This document shows, piece after piece, positions 36,738 to 45,487 of a stretch of 51,547 bases of DNA. Location: assembly GCA_001515955.1 (NCBI GenBank), contig LOES01000253.1, positions 1-51,547 of the forward strand, read 5' to 3'. This DNA is from Clostridia bacterium BRH_c25. GTDB lineage: Bacteria > Bacillota_A > Clostridia > Lutisporales > Lutisporaceae. How positions within the stretch are numbered: position 1 is the stretch's first letter; each line of letters begins with the position of its first letter. The position numbers and the translations under genes are program-made. Under the pieces are notes generated by a model, which saw only the letters and a list, made by a program, of their open reading frames with translations, did not search any database and was not told the DNA's origin.

Positions 36738-37310
36738 ATGGATAAAAATGGCCTGAACGACATAATAATCTCCGATGAAGAAGAACGTGAGAAGCAGATA
36801 CATGAGCTTATAAGAGGAAAAAGGTCATTGGACGTTAATAAGGAACTAAGCAAGACACTGACTCTAGGTGAGAAGATGGCCGACAAGATAGCCAAATTTG
36901 CCGGAAGCTGGTCCTTTCTTATATTTTTTGGCTGTGTAGTTATAGCTTGGTCTATTGTAAACTCCAGGCTGATATTCGATAAGCCTATAGATCCATTTCC
37001 CTATGTGTTCCTGAATCTTATACTTGGTTGTATAGCATCAGTACAGGCACCAATAATAATGATGAGTCAGAACAGGGAATCACAGAAGGACAGACTTCGT
37101 TCCGAAAACGACTACCTTATAAACCTCAAATCTGAAATAATACTCGAGGATCTGCATATGAAGATTGATGAGATAATAAGAGAACAAGGCCTATTGAAAA
37201 AAGAGTTCAAAGATATTAAGATGGAAATGGAAAAGAACAATGGAAGGTTGAGGGAAAATGTTAATGAAAAAGGAAATACCGGTGGAAAAGAACCGGGATT
37301 ATACAGTTGA
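36738..37310 (+). CDS. DUF1003 family membrane protein
   Basis: This 190-residue protein has the DUF1003 core: LTLGEKMADKIAKFAGSWSF, two transmembrane segments (about residues 62-80 and 93-113), and the conserved ASVQAPIIMMSQNRESQKDR motif after the second. A cytosolic coiled-coil tail follows. The function of DUF1003 proteins is unknown. The ATG at 36738 has GGAG 9 bases upstream. Its last 53 nt overlap the start of the rlmD gene in another frame, so the two are translationally linked. Confidence 0.87.
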   Translation: MDKNGLNDIIISDEEEREKQIHELIRGKRSLDVNKELSKTLTLGEKMADKIAKFAGSWSFLIFFGCVVIAWSIVNSRLIFDKPIDPFPYVFLNLILGCIASVQAPIIMMSQNRESQKDRLRSENDYLINLKSEIILEDLHMKIDEIIREQGLLKKEFKDIKMEMEKNNGRLRENVNEKGNTGGKEPGLYS

Positions 37311-38631
37311 TATAACAGGCCTGACCAGTGAAGGTTCAGGAGTAGCGAAGATAGAAGGCTTTACGGTATTTGTTGAAGGAGCACTGCCGGAGGAACAGGC
37401 AGAGATAAGAATAGTGAAGGTGCTTAAAAGCTATGCTTTCGGCAAGCTGCTGAGAACGCTGAAACCCTCACCCGGCAGAGTTGAACCCTCCTGCGGAGTG
37501 GTGAAAAGGTGTGGGGGCTGTCAGCTGCAGCACATGAGCTATGAAGCGCAGCTGCAATACAAGACACATCAGGTCAAAGATGCCATTGAACGTATAGGAG
37601 GGCTTAAAGATGTCACTATACATGATGCAATAGGTATGAAGGATCCCTGGCGTTATAGGAACAAGGCACAGTTCCCCGTGGGCATGGACGGAGATGTAAT
37701 GATTGGCTTTTATGCAAACAGGAGCCATGAGATTATCGATACCCCTCTATGCGCTATCCAGGATACTGTCAATGATAATGTAATTCAGACGGTAAGGGAA
37801 TTTATAAAGAAATATGATATAAGTGTATATGTTGAAAGTACGGGGAAAGGGCTCATAAGGCATATTATGACCAGAAAAGGCTTTAGAACAGGGGAAGTGA
37901 TGGTTTGCATAGTGATCAACGGAGACTCCATCCCCAAGGATAAAGCTTTGGTAGAGATGCTCAAAGGCAGTGTAGATAATCTTAAAAGTGTGGTGCTTAA
38001 TGTTAATAAAAAGCAAACTAATGTAATTCTAGGTGACAGAAACATCGTAATATATGGTGAAGAAGCAATATATGACTACATAGGGGAGTTCAAATTCAGG
38101 ATCTCCCCCCTGTCTTTTTTTCAAGTCAATCCCATCCAGACAGAAGTGCTATACAACAAGGCATTGGAGTATGCTGATCTGAAAGGGGACGAGGTAGTAT
38201 TCGATGCTTATTGTGGTATAGGTACAATATCACTATTCCTAAGTAAAAAGGCAAAAAAGGTATACGGAGTGGAAATAGTCCCGCAAGCTATAGAAAATGC
38301 TATAGAAAATGCCAGACTGAATGGCATCAGTAATGCAGAATTCATAGTAGGTGAGTCAGAGACTGTGATACCTGAAATGTATAAAAAGGGAATCAAGGCG
38401 GATGTGATAGTAGTCGATCCGCCAAGAAAGGGCTGTGATGAGAAGCTGCTTGAGGTTATTGCGCAAATGGGTCAGGAAAAGGTAGTGTACGTATCCTGCA
38501 ATCCTGCAACCCTCGCAAGGGATTTGAAGTATCTGACCGAACGGGGATACCGGGTAATGGAGGTTCAGCCTGTGGATATGTTTCCTCAGACGGTGCATAC
38601 TGAAAGTGTAGTACGTATCGAACGAGGTTGA
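37258..38631 (+). CDS. rlmD: RlmD/TrmA-family 23S rRNA (uracil-5-)-methyltransferase
   Basis: The enzyme would methylate C5 of a 23S rRNA uridine using S-adenosylmethionine. An N-terminal TRAM RNA-binding domain (about residues 10-70) precedes the Fe-S cysteines in CGVVKRCGGCQLQHMS and the later PLCAI. The methyltransferase domain has VFDAYCGIGTISLFL for cofactor binding, DPPRKGCDEKLL, and the catalytic Cys in YVSCNPATLARDL. Length is 457 residues. Gram-positive members are often the dual-site RlmCD, so the site is not certain. The ATG at 37258 follows GAGGG inside the DUF1003 gene. Confidence 0.92.
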   Translation: MLMKKEIPVEKNRDYTVDITGLTSEGSGVAKIEGFTVFVEGALPEEQAEIRIVKVLKSYAFGKLLRTLKPSPGRVEPSCGVVKRCGGCQLQHMSYEAQLQYKTHQVKDAIERIGGLKDVTIHDAIGMKDPWRYRNKAQFPVGMDGDVMIGFYANRSHEIIDTPLCAIQDTVNDNVIQTVREFIKKYDISVYVESTGKGLIRHIMTRKGFRTGEVMVCIVINGDSIPKDKALVEMLKGSVDNLKSVVLNVNKKQTNVILGDRNIVIYGEEAIYDYIGEFKFRISPLSFFQVNPIQTEVLYNKALEYADLKGDEVVFDAYCGIGTISLFLSKKAKKVYGVEIVPQAIENAIENARLNGISNAEFIVGESETVIPEMYKKGIKADVIVVDPPRKGCDEKLLEVIAQMGQEKVVYVSCNPATLARDLKYLTERGYRVMEVQPVDMFPQTVHTESVVRIERG

Positions 38632-38734
38632 AACTATTGTGGTTCAAAGGTTTAAACAACTATACAACCTTAATAATGTTCGTGTGACCCTTGAGTAGAT
38701 AAAAAAGATGATATAACCCATAAATGAGGTAGAG

Positions 38735-38760
38735 ACAAGCTTAGAGGCTTGTTTCTTGTT
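38735..38760 (+). terminator. Terminator after rlmD
   Basis: ACAAGC (38735-38740), loop TTAGAG and GCTTGT (38747-38752) with a T-rich tail. The remainder of the 271-bp gap to 38903 shows only AT-rich sequence. Confidence 0.65.
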
Positions 38761-38902
38761 TATTGATAATTATTTTTATTAGTTATCTAATAAAGTATAA
38801 TTGTCATCCGGCATAAAAATGAGAATAATGTATATTGATAATGCGAAAATTGGTAAAATATAGTATGATGATAATAGTTATACCGAATATCGGAGGTTTG
38901 CT

Positions 38903-39715
38903 ATGAGTTACTTGTCGGAAAATAATCTTTACGAGAGAATACGAAATACTGTTGCTGAAGCGCAGCAACAGGTGTATGCAACTGTTAACTTTGTTATGGT
39001 TGAAACATATTGGAATGTCGGCAAACAGATTTATGAAGCGCAGGGGGAAAATCAACGTGCTGAATATGGTGCTGGTCTGTTGAAATTCTTATCTGAAAAG
39101 CTGACAGAGGAATTTGGAAAGGGCTATACTGTGCGCAATCTCAATAACATGCGAGCTTTTTACATTGCCTTCCCAAATTGGAACGCACTGCGTGCCAATT
39201 TGAGTTGGACTCACTATCGTATGCTTTTAAAAGTTGAAGATAGTGTTGCACGTGACTTTTATTTAGACGAATGTGCCAAATCAAATTGGAGCACAAGGCA
39301 GCTTGAAAGGCAGATCAACAGCTTTTATTATCAAAGATTGCTGTCCAGCCAGGACAAGGCTGGTGTCAGAAACGAAATTTGCACATTGGAAAAGGGTGTT
39401 GAAGCTAAAGACATTATCCGTGATCCATATGTACTTGAATTTTTAGGTTTGCAGCAGACTCCTAACCTGTACGAGAAAGATATTGAGCAAGGACTGATCG
39501 ATCACTTGCAGAAATTCCTGTTAGAGCTTGGTCGTGGTTTTTCTTTCGTGGCAAGGCAGAAGCGCATTACCTTTGACGGAGAACATTATTTCATCGACCT
39601 AGTTTTTTATAATTATATCCTGAAATGCTTTGTTATTATTGATTTAAAGGTCGGTAAGCTGACACATCAGGACATCGGTTATGGAAAGCCAGATATTATG
39701 CAAAGTATAGCATAA
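38903..39715 (+). pseudogene. YhcG-type PDDEXK nuclease (DUF1016), N-terminal part cut by insertion
   Basis: The first 258 codons encode a DUF1016/YhcG protein: an N-terminal helical domain (YWNVGKQIYEAQG, LRANLSWTHYRMLL) and the PDDEXK nuclease core with YFIDLVFYNYILKCFVIIDLK, in which the D and the DLK form the active-site signature. Homology ends at HQDIG; the remaining codons come from the inserted element and run to a stop at 39715. The missing C-terminus lies at 43201-43445, and joining the two at ACATCGG restores one frame (DIG-QMQMYV). YhcG proteins are linked to defence and mobile DNA. The truncated form keeps the active-site motif but lacks the final beta and helical part, so activity is doubtful. 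Confidence 0.88.
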
Positions 39716-39735
39716 AAATCGGTGTTATGCACAGT
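39677..39735 (+). repeat. Left end of the RIT-type element: spaced TTATG-type sites
   Basis: TTATGGAAAGC starts at 39679, TTATGCAAAGT at 39696 and TTATGCACAGT at 39725. The first two are 17 bp apart. They are likely recombinase-binding sites in tandem. Confidence 0.7.
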
Positions 39736-39818
39736 GTTTTCATTGATTTTCTTTACATAACCTTCCAGACTATTAATAGGCTAATTGAAGCCAATACAAG
39801 AAACTGGAGGGCAGTATT

Positions 39819-41081
39819 ATGATTAACGAAGAAATCGTGACGATATCGGATTTAGTAAATGCGATATCAGCGGAAATGGTGCGGCTGGACTATAAGCCAT
39901 CCGTGCTGAAGCAGTACCATATTGTATGGAATAAACTCTGCACACATTCAGGAGAAAGGCATGTTGAGGACTTCAGCATCCAATTTGGCATGGATTTTTT
40001 AGAGGAAGTTCTGCACATGCGTTCAAACCCATTGACCGAGGCCACTACACACAGGTGGATGAAAGCCATCTATTTGCTCAGCGATTTCAAACGAACCGGC
40101 ATCATCACATTGCGGAAGCCGAAGCGCGAATTTGTTTTTGATGACGCAGTGCGGATTCCCTTTCAATTGTATATCGCATACCTAAAATCCATTGAAACCT
40201 CAGATGCGCATATCCGCGATACGAGCCTGTATCTTGAACGATTCTCTATGTATCTTGCGCACAATGGTCTGGCTGGCATTTCCGAACTGGAAGCTGGGCA
40301 CATCCATGGTTTTGTTAATAGCCTTGCTGTCTATGAATTGCCGACAATCTACCACACAGTATGTATGCTTAGGGGTGTTCTGCGTTATCTGTATGGGGAA
40401 AAGAGAATTCAGCATGATTTATGCGCGCTGGTGCCCAGGATTCGTTACAACAAAAAAGCTAAAATCCCCTCCGCATATACAAAAGAAGAAGTTGAGCGTA
40501 TGATCAACAGCATTGACCGGGGAAATCAGCGGGGCAAGCGCGACTACGCATTAATCCTTTTAGCCGCTAGGCTTGGGCTCAGAGCCTCGGATATCGCCAG
40601 CTTGACATTTTCAAGCTTTATGTGGGAGAAAAACACTATAGAACTCATCCAACAGAAAACAGGGGAAGCTGTGGTGCTGCCGCTGCTTAACGATGTGGGG
40701 AAAGCTGTCATTGATTATATCCGGTACGCAAGGCCGAAATCGGACTCCAAACATTTGTTTCTAAAGCTCAACGCCCCCAATGACGTGATGTACGCCAATT
40801 CCATCCACCATACAGTCTACACAAGATTGAAAGAGGCAGGCATCCGCATCCCCCCTGGAAAAAAACACGGCCCTCATGCTTTAAGGCACAGCCTAGCGAG
40901 CGCGCTGCTTGAAAGCAACGTCCCCATGCCGACTATCTCGGAGGCGCTGGGCCATTCTGACACGGAATCCACTTCGGTATATTTGAAGATTGATGCCAAG
41001 CGGCTGAAGGCATGCGCGCTGGAAGTTCCGGAATTTTATGGCTTCATTAAAGATATGGGGGGTGTTTCTGATGAGGCCTGA
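39819..41081 (+). CDS. Tyrosine recombinase, first of the trio
   Basis: The 420-residue protein has the phage-integrase fold: an N-terminal SAM-like core-binding region and a catalytic domain with the first Arg in AARLGLRASDIASL, then HALRHSLASALL with the His-x-x-Arg pair, GHSDTESTSV and the nucleophile Tyr in STSVYLKID. All catalytic positions appear present. It is the longest of the three, as usual for the first gene of RIT elements. The ATG follows CTGGAGGG. Its last 11 nt overlap the second recombinase gene. Confidence 0.92.
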   Translation: MINEEIVTISDLVNAISAEMVRLDYKPSVLKQYHIVWNKLCTHSGERHVEDFSIQFGMDFLEEVLHMRSNPLTEATTHRWMKAIYLLSDFKRTGIITLRKPKREFVFDDAVRIPFQLYIAYLKSIETSDAHIRDTSLYLERFSMYLAHNGLAGISELEAGHIHGFVNSLAVYELPTIYHTVCMLRGVLRYLYGEKRIQHDLCALVPRIRYNKKAKIPSAYTKEEVERMINSIDRGNQRGKRDYALILLAARLGLRASDIASLTFSSFMWEKNTIELIQQKTGEAVVLPLLNDVGKAVIDYIRYARPKSDSKHLFLKLNAPNDVMYANSIHHTVYTRLKEAGIRIPPGKKHGPHALRHSLASALLESNVPMPTISEALGHSDTESTSVYLKIDAKRLKACALEVPEFYGFIKDMGGVSDEA

Positions 41082-42057
41082 TGAGCAGAGTTTCTATTAT
41101 GAAAGCATCTTTGCTGGGCATATGGCAGAGTTCATACGCTACAAACGTGCACAAGGGCTAAAATATACCGCTGTGCCGCTTTCCCTCAGAAGTTTTTCAA
41201 GGTTCATTGCCGCCAAAGGGACGGGGGAAATGGCTCTCAGCAAAAACCTAATCGAAGAATGGTGCAGATTAAGGGCAAACGAGAACAAGCTCACACAACG
41301 ACGCCGCATCGTTGAAACAACACAATTTTTGAAGTATCTTGCCGAAAAAGGCATCCCCATTTATTTACCAAGAACGACACGGAAACCTCGGTCACAGCAA
41401 GCATTTACGCCATATATTTTCTCACCCGACGAACTGCATTGGTTTTTCCAGAAGTGCGACCAATTGACAGCAAGGGCGCCATCTTCCATGCCAACCATGC
41501 TACCCTTGATTTTCAGGGTATTGTACGGCTGTGGGCTGCGGATTTCTGAAGTTCTGAACTTAAAATACTCAGATGTTGACCTTGACGCTGGCCATCTTGT
41601 CATCCGTAAGGCAAAATTTAACAAAGACAGAATGGTTCCTTTGTCTGAATCCCTGCTAAGGCTGTTCCACAATTACAGCGCTACTGCCCACAGATCCTCT
41701 ACAGATAATGATGAGTATTTTTTTGCCCATAAGGACAGTCGCCCGGTTAAAGCGGACAACGTATATTCCTGGTACAGGAAAGTCCTCTGGGCGGTCGGTA
41801 TTTCGCATGGCGGCCGCGGCAACGGTCCGAGGCTGCACGACTTTCGGCACACATTTTCGGTTTACGCGATGAAATCAATGACAGACAATGGGATGGATAT
41901 CTACTGTGCTCTGCCGATTCTGTCTACCTATCTCGGGCATGCCTCTGTATCTGCCACAGGCCAATATGTCCGATTGACACAAGATATGTTCCCGGAAATT
42001 GTATCAAAGGTAAGCACTATCGCAGCATTTGTGATTCCAGGGGGTGATATGATATGA
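41071..42057 (+). CDS. Tyrosine recombinase, second of the trio
   Basis: This 328-residue integrase has RVLYGCGLRISEVLNLKYSD for the first catalytic Arg, LHDFRHTFSVYAM for the His-Arg pair, and YLGHASVSATGQYVRLT with the Tyr nucleophile. A stretch between HDFRH and the Tyr is longer than usual, with MTDNGMDIYCALPI inserted. ATG at 41071 is preferred because it follows a GGGGGG site; the 33-nt upstream extension would lie inside the first gene. It overlaps the third gene by 4 nt (ATGA). Confidence 0.92.
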   Translation: MRPDEQSFYYESIFAGHMAEFIRYKRAQGLKYTAVPLSLRSFSRFIAAKGTGEMALSKNLIEEWCRLRANENKLTQRRRIVETTQFLKYLAEKGIPIYLPRTTRKPRSQQAFTPYIFSPDELHWFFQKCDQLTARAPSSMPTMLPLIFRVLYGCGLRISEVLNLKYSDVDLDAGHLVIRKAKFNKDRMVPLSESLLRLFHNYSATAHRSSTDNDEYFFAHKDSRPVKADNVYSWYRKVLWAVGISHGGRGNGPRLHDFRHTFSVYAMKSMTDNGMDIYCALPILSTYLGHASVSATGQYVRLTQDMFPEIVSKVSTIAAFVIPGGDMI

Positions 42058-43079
42058 AAAGGGATGCGGACTTCCCATATTATCTGAGCGGATTCCTTGC
42101 CCGGTTCCTGCCGGGAGAACTTGGAGCCAGGGAAAACACGGTTTTGTCATATAGGGACACATTTACGTTATTTCTGAAATATTGCAAATCCCATAAAAAT
42201 ATCCTTCCAGAAAATATGACTTTGGACAAGCTCACAAAAGAACTCGTCGAAAGCTTTCTGGTTTGGATTGAGGAAGAACGAAGCTGCGGCATTGCTACAC
42301 GGAATCAGCGTCTTGCCGCAATCCACTCGTTTTGCCGCTTCATGCAGACCGAGGATGTAATACGCATAAACCAATACCAGCGGATTCTATCGATTCCCAA
42401 AAAGAAGTTCAAAGCTGGCACAGTCAATTACATGTCGCTTGAAGGCATCAGGCTTATTTTGAGCCAACCTGATACAGGAAAACTGTCTGGGCGGCGCGAT
42501 TTAGCCCTGTTGAGTTTGATGTACGATACGGGCGCACGGGTACAGGAAATGTCGGATCTAACCGTTGGCGATGTCAGGATAGATGCCCCGGCAACAGTTA
42601 GAATATCAGGGAAAGGCGGAAAAACCAGGATAGTTCCGCTCATGGGGCCAACAGCAAACCTCGTTAAGCAATATATCTCCGATGCTGGCCTGTCTGGTAG
42701 TGGCAGACGATCATATCCACTGTTTGCTAACCGAGGCGGCGGCAAAATCTCCCGGGCTGGTATAAAGTATATTCTGGACAAATATGTGGAAGCAGCCAAG
42801 AATGAAAATGCCGCTGCTCTGCCAGATGTCATTTCTCCACATAGCTTGCGCCATAGCAAGGCGATGCATCTGCTCCATGCAGGGGTTAATCTTGTATATA
42901 TTCGAGATATCCTCGGCCATGCGGACTTAAAGACTACTGAAATCTACGCAAGAATTGATGGGGAAATGAAACGCAAAGCGCTGGAGGAAGCATACACAAG
43001 TGTCACTCCCTCAGATGAAGTTCCCCTATGGCAACAAGACAGCGACATGCTTAACTGGCTTAAAAGTCTGGGTAAATAG
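42054..43079 (+). CDS. Tyrosine recombinase, third of the trio
   Basis: The 341-residue integrase resembles XerC/XerD: an N-terminal core-binding domain (NTVLSYRDTFTLFLKYC), MYDTGARVQEMSDLTVGDV with the catalytic Arg, SGKGGKTRIVPL with the Lys, SPHSLRHSKAMHLL with His-Arg, and DLKTTEIYARID with the Tyr. All catalytic residues are present. The ATG lies in the 4-nt overlap with the second gene, so the trio is translationally coupled. The gene ends 122 bp before the nuclease remnant. Confidence 0.93.
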   Translation: MKRDADFPYYLSGFLARFLPGELGARENTVLSYRDTFTLFLKYCKSHKNILPENMTLDKLTKELVESFLVWIEEERSCGIATRNQRLAAIHSFCRFMQTEDVIRINQYQRILSIPKKKFKAGTVNYMSLEGIRLILSQPDTGKLSGRRDLALLSLMYDTGARVQEMSDLTVGDVRIDAPATVRISGKGGKTRIVPLMGPTANLVKQYISDAGLSGSGRRSYPLFANRGGGKISRAGIKYILDKYVEAAKNENAAALPDVISPHSLRHSKAMHLLHAGVNLVYIRDILGHADLKTTEIYARIDGEMKRKALEEAYTSVTPSDEVPLWQQDSDMLNWLKSLGK

Positions 43080-43147
43080 CTGCAGGCAGGCGTTATGTTA
43101 AGTAAAATTGCATTGGAAGACTTACATTTGCTGATAAGCTATGCTAA

Positions 43148-43201
43148 GCTTTTCATAACGCACTGCTTTCCATAACCTATATTATGCGAAGCTTCGCATA
43201 A
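43148..43201 (-). repeat. Right end of the RIT-type element: inverted TTATG-type sites and a 20-bp palindrome
   Basis: On the minus strand, TTATGAAAAGC (43148-43158) and TTATGGAAAGC (43165-43175) lie 17 bp apart, mirroring the left end. Outside them is the perfect palindrome TTATGCGAAGCTTCGCATAA (43182-43201), which ends on the direct repeat. Confidence 0.75.
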
Positions 43202-43445
43202 CATCGGACAGATGCAAATGTATGTTAATTATTATACTCGGGAGATGATGAATGAGGGCGATAGCCTCCCCATCGGCATTATTCTCTGTGCAGACAAGAG
43301 CGATTCTGTTGTCAAATATACTTTGCCGGAGGATAATAGCCAAATTTTCGCTTCTAAATATAAGCTTTATATGCCAACAGAGGAAGAACTGAAAAGGGAA
43401 CTGGAAAAAGAACAGGAATTATTGGAGACCGAAAAGTCGTTATAA
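43201..43445 (+). pseudogene. C-terminal fragment of the split YhcG nuclease gene
   Basis: In the frame reading ATC-GGA-CAG-ATG, this fragment gives QMQMYVNYYTREMMNEGDS, GIILCADKSDSVVKYTLPED and FASKYKLYMPTEEELKREL, the standard C-terminus of DUF1016/YhcG proteins. It has no good ribosome site of its own and is probably untranslated. It completes the gene that starts at 38903. Confidence 0.88.
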
Positions 43446-43466
43446 GGAAGGGTAGTGACAAAATAA

Positions 43467-43964
43467 GTGAGAAGTAAGAAGAAAGCATTGCATTCTAGAA
43501 TGATAACGGAAGCTATGAGACCAATGGAGCTTGAAAGGAATGACGGAAATGAGTTTTATCCTAATGGTATTTTTGAGTTTCATATCACTAGAATGAATGA
43601 ATATATTAATCAGCATCAGGGCGAATTTAAAATAGTTAAAATTGATGTATAGTACTATTATCGCTATTTTAAGAATCCTGGTATCATTCAGATGTATGTT
43701 GAGCAAGCAGATCTTGAACGACCGGTCATTTTTGCTGAAATTACGCCGGACAGACTATACAATGGCTATCCGAGAATTGGAGATGATTACTATTCGAGAG
43801 GATACAATCTGATTAACGGCCATCACCGTATACACAAAGCGTATCAGCTAGGTATAAAGAAGATCTGGGCTTGGATACTTCCAATGGAGCAGCATTATCA
43901 ATTTATGTCCAAGGGCTTCGAAAAATACAAGGAATATTGGAACGGAAAGTTAAGTCAGGTGTAA
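43467..43964 (+). pseudogene. ParB-like protein gene interrupted by one TAG codon
   Basis: Two open segments in the same frame (43467-43649 and 43653-43964) are separated by a single TAG at 43650. Joined, they would give a protein of about 165 residues with a ParB-type HRxxA motif, INGHHRIHKAYQLGIKKI, near the end. The start at a GTG (43467) is uncertain. Because the frame is otherwise intact, the damage looks recent; suppression or read-through is possible but has no support here. Confidence 0.6.
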
Positions 43965-43966
43965 AT

Positions 43967-44158
43967 ATGAGAAAAATCATAGACGCAGCAGATTTCTTTG
44001 AACCCCATATTTTTGCAAGAGGAGAAGTAATCAGCTATTCCGATGCAATTAAGATCACACACCAGAGTTCAGACTTAATAAGTGCAATAGTCGAGGGGAC
44101 AGACGATTATGATGTCCATATAATGATGGGGAATGGCGATATTGCGGATATGAACTGA
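43967..44158 (+). pseudogene. Truncated SWIM zinc-finger-like protein
   Basis: The 63-codon frame begins with MRKIIDAADFFEPHIFARG and continues with ISAIVEGTDDYDVHIMM, a pattern seen before the zinc ligands in SWIM zinc-finger proteins (GS-x-Y-x-V-x-I, then CxC). It stops at NGDIADMN, before any CxC, so it is probably a fragment. The ATG lies 2 bp after the stop of the ParB-like remnant. The family call is tentative. Confidence 0.4.
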
Positions 44159-44345
44159 AAGCAAAAAGAACCGTCCCTATTGCTTTGTAATTCCGCCAAA
44201 TATACCAGAAACATATACTCTCAAAGCTATGTTTGAACACGTTTCGGGAGAAGAGAATATACTAAACGGTATTCTTGCTTTCAGGTATCTTCTCTATTTG
44301 GTCTGCGACCGTTTAATTACTGACGTGGGTCTAAATATGTTTTAA
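44154..44345 (+). pseudogene. Unrecognised open remnant without a start
   Basis: A 63-codon stretch without stops reads TESKKNRPYCFVIPPNIPET and then TLKAMFEHVSGEENILNGIL. It has no start codon near its beginning and directly follows the SWIM-like fragment. It looks like the tail of a broken gene whose family I do not recognise. Confidence 0.35.
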
Positions 44346-44366
44346 GAGATGTTTTTAAATTACCCC

Positions 44367-44397
44367 TTGACTCGCACACCGTGTAACGGTTTATATT
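44367..44397 (+). promoter_or_regulatory. MerR-type promoter with central operator
   Basis: TTGACT (44367-44372) and TATATT (44392-44397) are 19 bp apart, the overlong spacer typical of MerR-regulated promoters. ACCGT-GTA-ACGGT (44378-44390) is a perfect dyad lying between them. It points to autoregulation of the gene that follows. Confidence 0.85.
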
Positions 44398-44428
44398 TAA
44401 TATCTAGGAAACAGAAAGGGAAAAAATC

Positions 44429-45433
44429 ATGGAATTAAAAACTATAAGACAAGTTTCATTGGATTACGGTCTTTCGAGAAGAATGTTATGTTATTATGAA
44501 GAAATCGGGTTGATAAAAAGCAGTCGCAAAGATGATTATGCGTACAGGGTTTATGACGAAAATGCGATACAACGGCTCCAACAAATCATCATCTTGCGTA
44601 AGCTGCAAATTCCAGTCAAGCAGATTAAAGATATTCTCAATAACCAAAATGCCGTGGCGGTCATCGAGATATTCAAGCAGAACATAAGCGAGCTTGATGA
44701 GGAAATAACGGCTCTGTCCACCCTCAAATCGATATTGATGCGTTTTGTCGATGAGCTGCAGGAAAAAGCGGACGTATATTTGAAACTTGAGTTATTAAAC
44801 GACAAAACCATGCTTGCCATTGTAAGCACTCTTTCATTTTCCGAAAATAAAATCAAGGAGAACGTATCGATGGAAGAATTAAACAAGGCAAATGAAAATT
44901 TAAACAAACTGGCGGACAAAGATGTGCGGATTGTATATCTGCCACCCATGACTGTGGCTGCTGCTTACGCAACAGGAGAGGGCTGCGAAGGTAAAGCGGT
45001 TGACATGATAACGCAATTTGTAAAAGAAAGCGGATTGCTAAAAATCAAACCCGACGCCCGGAGTTTTGGTTTTGACTGCTCTAAGGGGGCAGCAGGAATC
45101 GGAGAACCTTCGCATGTATATGAGGTGTGGGTATCCATTCCCGGCGACATAGAGATACCCGCGCCTTTAGTAAAACGAACTTTTGACGGCGGGTTATATG
45201 CCGCACATGTGTTGAGGACGTGGGACTTCCAGGACTGGCGTTTATTAAAAGAATGGGTTAATGCAAGCGATAAATATGATAATGACTGGGATTCTCCACG
45301 CTGGACATCGCCGGAAACGGTTGCGGGGCAAGGATTTGAAGAAACGTTGAATTTTTATAATTTTGTACAAAAAGGCGGTAAAATGGAAGATTTACAGCTT
45401 GATTTATTGTTTCCGATTAAGGAGAAGGGTTAA
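44429..45433 (+). CDS. MerR family regulator with GyrI-like effector domain
   Basis: The N-terminal 70 residues form a MerR winged helix (TIRQVSLDYGLSRRMLCYYE, then YRVYDENAIQRLQQI). A dimer coiled coil spans about residues 80-120. The C-terminal part (about residues 155-330) resembles the GyrI-like/effector-binding domain of BmrR-type drug sensors, with HVYEVWVSIPGD and GGLYAAHVLRTWDFQ. Length is 334 residues. Its own promoter has a MerR spacer and dyad. The ligand is probably a small, perhaps toxic, compound. The downstream DUF6273 gene follows after 54 bp. Confidence 0.9.
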   Translation: MELKTIRQVSLDYGLSRRMLCYYEEIGLIKSSRKDDYAYRVYDENAIQRLQQIIILRKLQIPVKQIKDILNNQNAVAVIEIFKQNISELDEEITALSTLKSILMRFVDELQEKADVYLKLELLNDKTMLAIVSTLSFSENKIKENVSMEELNKANENLNKLADKDVRIVYLPPMTVAAAYATGEGCEGKAVDMITQFVKESGLLKIKPDARSFGFDCSKGAAGIGEPSHVYEVWVSIPGDIEIPAPLVKRTFDGGLYAAHVLRTWDFQDWRLLKEWVNASDKYDNDWDSPRWTSPETVAGQGFEETLNFYNFVQKGGKMEDLQLDLLFPIKEKG

Positions 45434-45487
45434 GAATAAGTTCGAAAGGTAAGGCAGATTACCTATTACAAAGAAGGAAGTGCTTAA

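Larger units (their letters stand above)
39679..43200 (+). mobile_element. RIT-type element (three tandem tyrosine recombinases) inside the YhcG gene
   Basis: About 3.5 kb carrying three overlapping integrase genes splits the nuclease gene. It is flanked by the 7-bp direct repeat ACATCGG (39672-39678 and 43201-43207). The ends carry related inverted sequences, GGTTATGGAAAGC on the left at 39677 and its complement on the right at 43165-43177, with further TTATG-type copies inside. Recombinase-in-trio elements have this gene layout. Codons here are visibly richer in G and C than those of the flanking genes, suggesting transfer. The exact outer borders could be 39677-43177 instead if the right palindrome belongs to the target. 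Confidence 0.88.

Noticed and set aside
39679..43200. Tn554-type transposon (TnpA-TnpB-TnpC)
   Set aside because: All three genes encode tyrosine recombinases with full catalytic sets; Tn554 has two plus a small non-recombinase protein.
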